From NCBI GenBank assembly GCA_013154385.1, contig JAADCO010000079.1, positions 1 through 6,996 of the forward strand: a stretch of DNA of 6,996 bases, given 5' to 3'. The notes beneath the pieces are model-generated. The model searched no databases. It saw nothing but the letters and a program-made list of their open reading frames with translations, and was not told the origin of the DNA. Below, piece by piece: positions 6,195 through 6,996 of this stretch. The stretch is from Thermodesulfobacteriota bacterium (GTDB lineage: Bacteria; Desulfobacterota; Thermodesulfobacteria; Thermodesulfobacteriales; Thermodesulfatatoraceae). A program made the position numbers and the translations under genes. The number at the start of each line of letters is the position of its first letter. Within the stretch, counting starts at the first letter, position 1.

Positions 6195-6234
6195 CCTCCT
6201 TTCGGTCGTTTTGGCCCCCTACGGAGCAAGGAGG
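6195..6234 (-). promoter_or_regulatory. rpsF leader structure hiding the Shine-Dalgarno; candidate S6:S18 autoregulatory element
   Basis: On the minus strand CCTCCTT (6234-6228) can pair with AAGGAGG (6201-6195), which is the rpsF ribosome binding site. Directly inside, GCTCC (6227-6223) can pair with GGGGC (6218-6214) over a GTAG loop, with one G-U. The 3' side then has a 12-base bulge ending in ACCGA, so CCG (6205-6203) is unpaired beside the outer stem. An unpaired CCG in a bulge is the known hallmark of S6:S18-binding leaders that mimic the 16S rRNA site. The pairing is read directly; binding is inference. Confidence 0.55.
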
Positions 6235-6251
6235 ATTTTGATAATAAAAAT

Positions 6252-6326
6252 TGGTGGGCGGTGCTGGATTCGAACCAGCGACTTCCACCGTGTGAGGATG
6301 ACGCTCTACCACTGAGCTAACCGCCC
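6252..6326 (-). tRNA. tRNA-Val(CAC), CCA end encoded
   Basis: A full cloverleaf can be folded. The acceptor stem is GGGCGGT with ACCGCCC, followed by discriminator A and genomic CCA. The D arm is GCTC-AGTGGTA-GAGC. The anticodon arm is TCATC-CTCACAC-GGTGG (two G-U pairs), and the variable region is AAGTC. The T arm is GCTGG-TTCGAAT-CCAGC. The anticodon CAC at 6294-6292 reads GUG valine codons. It starts about 6 bases after the predicted transcription start and lies 61 bp before rpsF on the same strand. A short T-rich tract (ATTTTTATT) follows the CCA and could give partial termination. Confidence 0.95.
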
Positions 6327-6338
6327 ACCTGCAAAAGC

Positions 6339-6367
6339 AATATATAGTGGTCGGTCCTTTTTGACAA
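6339..6367 (-). promoter_or_regulatory. Strong sigma-70-type promoter for tRNA-Val and probably rpsF-rpsR-rplI
   Basis: TTGTCA (6367-6362) and TATATT (6344-6339) are separated by exactly 17 bp on the minus strand. Both hexamers are close to consensus. The start would fall near 6332, a few bases before the mature tRNA 5' end. It begins 5 bp after the stop of the upstream membrane-protein gene. The only other candidate for the ribosomal genes is an isolated -10-like TATTAT at 6246-6241 without a good -35. Confidence 0.75.
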
Positions 6368-6372
6368 GGGGG

Positions 6373-6804
6373 CTATTGACGAAGGACCTCCAGGGCCCGG
6401 GAGAAGTAGAGCCCGCTGGCCCACACCAGGGCGCCGCCCATGAGGGCGTAGATGCCCGCAAGCCACACGCGCGGGATGTCCGAGCGCCGCAGGCTGATCC
6501 CCATGGCGATCATCACGGCGATGACGAGATAGCTGCGCCAGGGTTGAAAGGCGAAACAGCAGAGCCTTTCCGGTTTCTCGTCAAGGCGCCTCAGGTTCCG
6601 GCGCGCCAGGCGAAAGAGGAAGAAACGCCCCATGAAGTAGGAGACCCCCAGGGCGAAGACGTAGAGCCCCCAGGCCCAGAGCTCCTGCGAGGACTTCACC
6701 CAGAAGAAGGCCCGCAAACAGAGCATGAGCCCCACGCCGAGCCAGAGGAGACCGGAGACCCAATAGAGCCATTTCTTCTGCACCTCGGGTTTCAACTTAG
6801 ACAT
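6373..6804 (-). CDS. Small membrane protein of unknown function with four predicted helices
   Basis: I do not recognise this 143-residue protein as a characterised family. It has a short basic start (MSKLKPEVQKKW), then four hydrophobic stretches at roughly 12-30, 44-61, 91-105 and 113-132. A basic, arginine-rich loop, FRLARRNLRRLDEKPERL (about 64-81), lies between helices 2 and 3 and is probably cytoplasmic. FQPWRSYLVIAVMIAMGI then opens the second half. The two halves look like a repeated helix pair with a basic end (inference). The ATG at 6804 is preferred to the adjoining TTG, with GAGG seven bases before it. It overlaps the antiporter gene by 8 bp, so it is probably translated from the same mRNA and may act with or beside it. 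Composition and codon use look like the neighbours. Confidence 0.8.
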   Translation of the reverse strand: MSKLKPEVQKKWLYWVSGLLWLGVGLMLCLRAFFWVKSSQELWAWGLYVFALGVSYFMGRFFLFRLARRNLRRLDEKPERLCCFAFQPWRSYLVIAVMIAMGISLRRSDIPRVWLAGIYALMGGALVWASGLYFSRALEVLRQ

Positions 6805-6996
6805 CAAAGGGCCTCGCTTTTTTCACGTAGAATTTTAGCAGAAAGGGAGCCGCAAGCGTCGTAAAGGCCACCACGGCGATCATGATGGTATAGAGGGTCT
6901 GGTCGAAGATCTGGCTGAGCCTCCCGAACTCCGCAAAGATGATTCCCACCTCACCGCGAGGAATCATGGCCAGCCCCACGAAAATTTTCTCTCTCA
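6797..6996 (-). CDS. CPA2-type cation/H+ antiporter, C-terminal end (truncated by window edge)
   Basis: Only the last 65 residues are present and the gene continues past the right edge. The visible part begins REKIFVGLAMIPRGEVGIIF, a hallmark of monovalent cation:proton antiporters of the CPA2 family (NapA, GerN and KefB relatives), in which the PRGEVG segment lies in a late membrane helix. A final hydrophobic helix follows (TIMIAVVAFTTLAAPFLL), and a short basic tail, KFYVKKARPFDV, ends the protein. There is no attached RCK/TrkA-N domain, so it is a short Na+/H+-type member rather than a KefB-type protein with a C-terminal nucleotide-binding domain. Na+ versus K+ specificity cannot be judged from this fragment. 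Its stop overlaps the start of the small membrane protein by 8 bp. Confidence 0.9.
   Translation of the reverse strand, partial: REKIFVGLAMIPRGEVGIIFAEFGRLSQIFDQTLYTIMIAVVAFTTLAAPFLLKFYVKKARPFDV

Noticed and set aside
6191..6229. A 13-residue N-terminal extension of S6 from a TTG codon at 6229
   Set aside because: The extra residues do not resemble S6, while the ATG at 6190 has a strong ribosome binding site and the conserved start.

Overview
The window looks like ordinary chromosome from a thermophilic or anaerobic bacterium, most likely of the Desulfobacterota/Thermodesulfobacteria type. The basis for that guess is moderately high GC, proteins rich in charged residues (E, K, R), a type I-beta (Thermotoga-like) DAHP synthase, a zinc-ligand form of ribosomal protein S18, and an aminotransferase placed directly before a phenylacetate-CoA ligase family gene, as in anaerobes that ferment or oxidise aromatic amino acids. 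The assignment is an inference. I see no phage, transposon, CRISPR or toxin signature.

Region 1 (1-3116, all minus strand; gene order in transcription is marC, mscS, aminotransferase, paaK-like). A MarC-family membrane protein is followed by an MscS mechanosensitive channel, a class I/II PLP aminotransferase, and the 5' part of a PaaK-like acyl-CoA ligase that starts at TTG and runs off the left edge. The last two are 14 bp apart and probably form one unit. Two strong inverted repeats sit in the leaders of this region: one before mscS, and one before the aminotransferase that touches its Shine-Dalgarno sequence.

Region 2 (3117-5061, plus strand). A divergent intergenic region leads into a DAHP synthase homologue (first step of the shikimate pathway) with altered signature motifs. 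It overlaps by ATGA with a class I glutamine amidotransferase. A hairpin at 5069-5097 closes the unit and also terminates the convergent ribosomal operon.

Region 3 (5126-6367, minus strand). A strong sigma-70-type promoter drives tRNA-Val(CAC), followed after 61 bp by rpsF-rpsR-rplI (S6, S18, L9). The rpsF leader can fold so that its ribosome binding site is paired and a CCG is left unpaired next to the stem. This fits the known idea of S6:S18 autoregulation.

Region 4 (6373-6996, minus strand). The C-terminal end of a CPA2-type Na+(K+)/H+ antiporter enters from the right edge and overlaps a small unrecognised four-helix membrane protein.

No gene-free stretch exceeds 300 bases. The most interesting points are regulatory RNA structures and the divergent DAHP synthase/amidotransferase pair. 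I found no convincing wholly new system.
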